Source: Methylovulum sp. (GTDB lineage Bacteria; Pseudomonadota; Gammaproteobacteria; Methylococcales; Methylomonadaceae). From it: 8,411 nucleotides of DNA. The position numbers and the translations under genes were made by a program. A model generated the notes under the pieces. The model saw only the letters and a program-made list of their open reading frames with translations, ran no database searches and was not told the origin of the DNA. The DNA is taken from contig SCST01000290.1 of NCBI GenBank assembly GCA_004299465.1, positions 1-8,411 on the forward strand, in the 5' to 3' direction. Shown one piece after another: positions 5,744-8,411 of the stretch (position 1 is its first letter; each line of letters starts with the position of its first letter).

Positions 5744-8067
5744 TGGAAACCGATTTTACCGTAGGCGTTGTCGGCAATCCCAACTGCGGCAAAACGACAT
5801 TGTTTAATGCGCTTACGGGTGCCAAACAGCATGTCGGGAATTGGCCCGGCGTTACGGTTGAGAAAAAAACAGGCGATTATTCGTTTGCCGGCAAATATAT
5901 CGAATTAGTCGATTTGCCGGGGACTTATTCCCTGGAAGCCGCCGATGACCAGGTTTCTTTAGACGAGAAAGTCGCACGCGATTATGTGGCCTCAAAGCAG
6001 GCTGATTTAATCATCAATATTATCGATGCCTCCAATATAGAGCGAAATCTTTATTTAACGTCGCAATTAATCGAAATGCGCGTGCCGATGATTTTAGTGC
6101 TTAATATGATGGATGCCGTCAAGCAGCGCGGCATCAAAATCGATATTGACACGCTTGCCGGGCAACTAGGTTGCCCGGTTGTGCCGATTTCCGCATCGAC
6201 CCGTCATGGTATAACGGTCTTGAAGGAAGTCATTAACCGCGCCGCAGTCACGAAGCCAATACCCTCAGCCCAAATTCCCTATACTGAAGCGCTGGAAAAC
6301 GCGATTGCTGGACTCGCGCCCAACCTGAACGATATTGCCGGACAATACCCTTGTGACCTGCGCTGGTTGACGATACGCTTGCTCGAAGACGATACGCTGG
6401 CCAAGCAGATCGCCGGCGCCGCTGTAGTGCCGACGGTGTCGGCACTACAGCGGCGCGTGGAAGCGGAAACGGGTGATGAAATCGATATTCTTGCTGCGGA
6501 TGCGCGTTACGGGTTTGTCAACAAACTGACCCAGGACGCTGTCTGTAAAATTAATGAAGTGAGTCGGCATGCCACTGAACGGATTGATCGTATCGTGCTG
6601 AACCGTTTCCTCGGCATTCCGGTTTTCCTGTTTGTGATGTACGCGATGTTCATGTTTACGATCAATATCGGCAGCGCCTTCGTTGATTTTTTCGACCAGG
6701 CTGTCGGTGCACTATTAGTCGATGGCTTGGGCGTGGTGCTGGCCGGATTCAACCTGCCGCAATGGCTGATTGTCCTGATTACCAAAGGCTTGGGCGGCGG
6801 CATACAAGTCGTCGCGACCTTTATCCCTATCGTCGGTTTCCTGTTCATGTTTTTATCGGCGCTGGAAGACTCCGGCTATATGGCGCGGGCGGCCTTCGTC
6901 ATGGACAGGTTCATGCGCATGATCGGTTTGCCGGGGAAATCGTTTGTGCCGATGATCGTCGGATTCGGCTGCAATGTCCCGGCCATTATGGCGACGCGCA
7001 CGCTGGAAAACCAGCGCGACAGGATTTTGACCAACCTGATGAACCCGTTTATGTCCTGCGGTGCGAGATTGCCTGTTTATGCGTTATTTGCCGCCGCTTT
7101 TTTCCCGGTGGGTGGACAGAACCTGGTGTTCGGATTGTACCTGCTAGGCATCGCCATTGCCGTGCTGACCGGTTTAATCATGCGTCATACGATGTTTAAA
7201 GGCGATACCTCGCCGTTTATTATGGAATTGCCCGCCTACCACTTGCCGACTATCAACGGCGTTTTTATCCGAACCTGGGACAGGCTCAAGGCATTTTTAT
7301 TTAATGCCGGCAAAGTCATCGTGCCTATGGTCTTGGTGTTGAATTTTTTAAATGCGCTGGGGACCGATGGCACATTCGGCCAGGAAAACAGTGATAAATC
7401 GGTGTTAAGTGAAATCGGGCGAAGCTTGACGCCGGTTTTTAAGCCGATGGGCATAGCAAACGACAATTGGCCGGCAACCGTAGGTATTTTTACCGGCGTA
7501 TTAGCCAAAGAAGCCGTGGTAGGGACGCTGGATGCCTTATACAGCCAACTTGCAAGTGCTAATACCGGCTCATCGGATACGCCGTTTGATCTTAAAGAAG
7601 CGTTAATCAACGCATGCCTGACTATTCCTGAAAACTTACAGGCTGTCGCGGATAACCTGCTGGACCCGCTCGGGCTTAATATCGGCACGGTCAGTGATAT
7701 AGCATCGGCGGCGAATGAGCAGGAAGTCAAGACCGATACGTTTAAAGCAATGCAGCAGAGTTTTGATGGAAAAGCCGGTGCGTTTGCCTATTTGCTGTTT
7801 ATTCTACTGTATGCGCCTTGTGTCGCGGCAACGGCGGCAATCTACAGGGAAACCAACCTGGGCTGGACCTTGTTTGTCGTGCTCTGGACCACCGGGATTG
7901 CTTATATGACGTCCACTATTTTTTACCAGGCGATGAGTTATAGCCAACATCCTTATTACTCGCTGGTCTGGATCAATGGGCTGATTATGGCTTTTGTGCT
8001 GGTACTGCTGGTCTTGTGGTTGACGGGGAAAAGCGCTGGAAAGAAAAACAGCCAGGAGTTCTTGTAA
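5743..8067 (+). CDS. feoB: Ferrous iron transporter B (GTPase and permease)
   Basis: This 774-residue inner-membrane Fe(II) transporter is the size of E. coli FeoB (773). The N-terminal G domain has all its motifs: G1 GNPNCGKTT (11-19), G2 Thr38 in PGVTVEK, G3 DLPG (57-60), G4 NMMD (121-124) and G5 SAS (150-152). A helical GDI-type linker runs to about residue 280 (DILAADARYGFV near 248-259). The membrane part begins about residue 289 with roughly ten hydrophobic segments. The two mirrored Gate cores are visible: GFGCNVPAIMATRTL with Cys410 and SCGARLPVYAL with Cys439 in the first, and WPATVGIFTGVLAKEAVVGTL (576-596) in the second. The C-terminal tail is lysine-rich and cytosolic. The gene shares one base with feoA and one with feoC. 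Oddity: it contains two perfect DNA inverted repeats (see separate entries), the larger over residues 225-238. Confidence 0.98.
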   Translation: METDFTVGVVGNPNCGKTTLFNALTGAKQHVGNWPGVTVEKKTGDYSFAGKYIELVDLPGTYSLEAADDQVSLDEKVARDYVASKQADLIINIIDASNIERNLYLTSQLIEMRVPMILVLNMMDAVKQRGIKIDIDTLAGQLGCPVVPISASTRHGITVLKEVINRAAVTKPIPSAQIPYTEALENAIAGLAPNLNDIAGQYPCDLRWLTIRLLEDDTLAKQIAGAAVVPTVSALQRRVEAETGDEIDILAADARYGFVNKLTQDAVCKINEVSRHATERIDRIVLNRFLGIPVFLFVMYAMFMFTINIGSAFVDFFDQAVGALLVDGLGVVLAGFNLPQWLIVLITKGLGGGIQVVATFIPIVGFLFMFLSALEDSGYMARAAFVMDRFMRMIGLPGKSFVPMIVGFGCNVPAIMATRTLENQRDRILTNLMNPFMSCGARLPVYALFAAAFFPVGGQNLVFGLYLLGIAIAVLTGLIMRHTMFKGDTSPFIMELPAYHLPTINGVFIRTWDRLKAFLFNAGKVIVPMVLVLNFLNALGTDGTFGQENSDKSVLSEIGRSLTPVFKPMGIANDNWPATVGIFTGVLAKEAVVGTLDALYSQLASANTGSSDTPFDLKEALINACLTIPENLQAVADNLLDPLGLNIGTVSDIASAANEQEVKTDTFKAMQQSFDGKAGAFAYLLFILLYAPCVAATAAIYRETNLGWTLFVVLWTTGIAYMTSTIFYQAMSYSQHPYYSLVWINGLIMAFVLVLLVLWLTGKSAGKKNSQEFL
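6158..6178. repeat. Perfect 9-bp inverted repeat in feoB, 3-base loop
   Basis: CCGGGCAAC (6158-6166) and GTTGCCCGG (6170-6178) are exact reverse complements around TAG; a G:T pair at 6157/6179 can extend it. It encodes AGQLGCPV at the G5 side of the GTPase domain, a conserved stretch, so protein constraint could have produced part of it. No T run follows. Confidence 0.6.
6416..6456. repeat. Perfect 19-bp inverted repeat in feoB, 3-base loop
   Basis: GCGCCGCTGTAGTGCCGAC (6416-6434) is the exact reverse complement of 6438-6456, separated only by GGT. The frame stays open through it, encoding GAAVVPTVSALQRR (residues 225-238) in the linker between the GTPase/GDI part and the membrane domain. 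From memory of E. coli FeoB, the linker length here is within about two residues of normal, so it is not an obvious insertion. No T run follows, so it is not a standard terminator. No second copy was seen in the window. Candidate explanations are a short palindromic element replacing linker codons, a palindrome perfected by template switching, or an mRNA structure that slows ribosomes before membrane insertion. Confidence 0.9.
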
Positions 8068-8294
8068 TGATATTATCGGAACTGCGCAGTTATCTAAAGC
8101 AGCAGCGCAGGGTGGCGTTGCGGGATTTAGTCAACCATTTTGATATGGATGCCGACGCATTGCGCGGCATGCTCGGTAAATGGATCAGCAAGGGCAATGT
8201 CCGTAAAATGCCGTTGGAGTCATCCTGCGGCACGAGTTGCTGTAAATGCGATCCTACCTTGACAGAGTTATACGAATGGGTGGATAAGGCCTAG
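8067..8294 (+). CDS. feoC: FeoC-like winged-helix protein with Cys cluster
   Basis: This small cytosolic protein has 75 residues (E. coli FeoC has 78). The N-terminal part, MILSELRSYL followed by RVALRDLVNHFDMDADALRGMLGKWISKGNVRK, is the FeoC winged helix-turn-helix pattern. Near the C-terminus Cys54, Cys58, Cys59 and Cys61 (CGTSCCKC) form the compact cysteine cluster typical of the family, where an Fe-S cluster has been reported for some members. Proposed roles are protecting FeoB from proteolysis or sensing iron/oxygen; DNA binding is unproven. I chose ATG 8067 because AGGAG (8054-8058) lies eight bases upstream and it overlaps the feoB stop by one base. Earlier in-frame starts would add residues inside feoB that look unlike the family. 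Confidence 0.9.
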   Translation: MILSELRSYLKQQRRVALRDLVNHFDMDADALRGMLGKWISKGNVRKMPLESSCGTSCCKCDPTLTELYEWVDKA

Positions 8295-8375
8295 CCGCAT
8301 CTGTTTAAGGTAACTCGCAAAAATAAACCACAAATACAATGGAACGCAGATGATTTTGACGCAATTCATAAGTCG

Positions 8376-8402
8376 AAAAGGCGGCTGATTAAGGTTGCCG
8401 CC
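8376..8402 (-). terminator. Candidate leftward terminator at window end
   Basis: GGCGGC (8380-8385) and GCCGCC (8397-8402) form a six-pair GC stem with an 11-base loop. Read on the minus strand the stem is followed by TTTT (complement of 8376-8379), so it could end a gene transcribed leftward from beyond the window. On the plus strand no T run follows, so it is a poor terminator for feoC. The remaining bases from 8295 show no gene. Confidence 0.3.
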
Positions 8403-8411
8403 GCATTGAAT

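Noticed and set aside
7236..7730. 164-codon open frame on the minus strand within feoB
   Set aside because: It is antisense to well-conserved FeoB sequence, has no recognisable protein features and no ribosome site; it is a by-product of feoB codon use.
8016..8066. Upstream in-frame start for feoC
   Set aside because: The added residues lie inside feoB, are lysine-rich and unlike FeoC. ATG 8067 has an AGGAG and the TAATG overlap.

Overview
The window is a stretch of gammaproteobacterial chromosome. All seven genes are on the + strand and read as intact, apart from the first, which is cut by the window edge. The order hisC - tyrA/aroA (one fused gene) - cmk - rpsA - ihfB is the aromatic-amino-acid 'supraoperon' layout known from Pseudomonas and its relatives. 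The S1, IHF-beta and Cmk proteins are plainly gammaproteobacterial. The base composition looks balanced (not computed). The sequence alone does not give a genus. A methylotroph-like gammaproteobacterium is possible, but that is only an impression.

Layout. Positions 1-183 are the 3' end of hisC. It overlaps by 8 bases a 731-codon fused gene (176-2371) encoding prephenate/arogenate dehydrogenase joined to EPSP synthase. Four bases later comes cmk (GTG start, 2376-3032). An 87-base leader with two hairpins precedes rpsA (3120-4781). A strong intrinsic terminator follows rpsA and almost touches the ribosome binding site of ihfB (4847-5152). A 357-base non-coding gap (5153-5509) holds a probable ihfB terminator, a 16-bp AT palindrome and a Fur-box-type promoter. 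This promoter serves feoA (5510-5743), feoB (5743-8067) and feoC (8067-8294), which are coupled by one-base TAATG overlaps. The last 117 bases have no gene; they contain a hairpin that would work as a terminator for a leftward gene lying outside the window.

How the genes work together. The first block combines histidine and aromatic amino-acid synthesis with CMP kinase, ribosomal protein S1 and the nucleoid protein IHF-beta. These are growth-linked functions, commonly co-transcribed. The second block is a complete ferrous-iron uptake system: FeoB is the GTPase/permease, FeoA its small SH3-like partner and FeoC a small Cys-rich winged-helix protein. Iron/Fur is the likely controller.

Most of the window is ordinary core genome, and I see no undescribed multi-gene system. 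The most unusual structure is a perfect 19-bp inverted repeat with a 3-base loop inside feoB (6416-6456), at the linker between the cytosolic GTPase part and the membrane domain. A smaller perfect hairpin lies 240 bases before it. Neither is explained by the protein alone.
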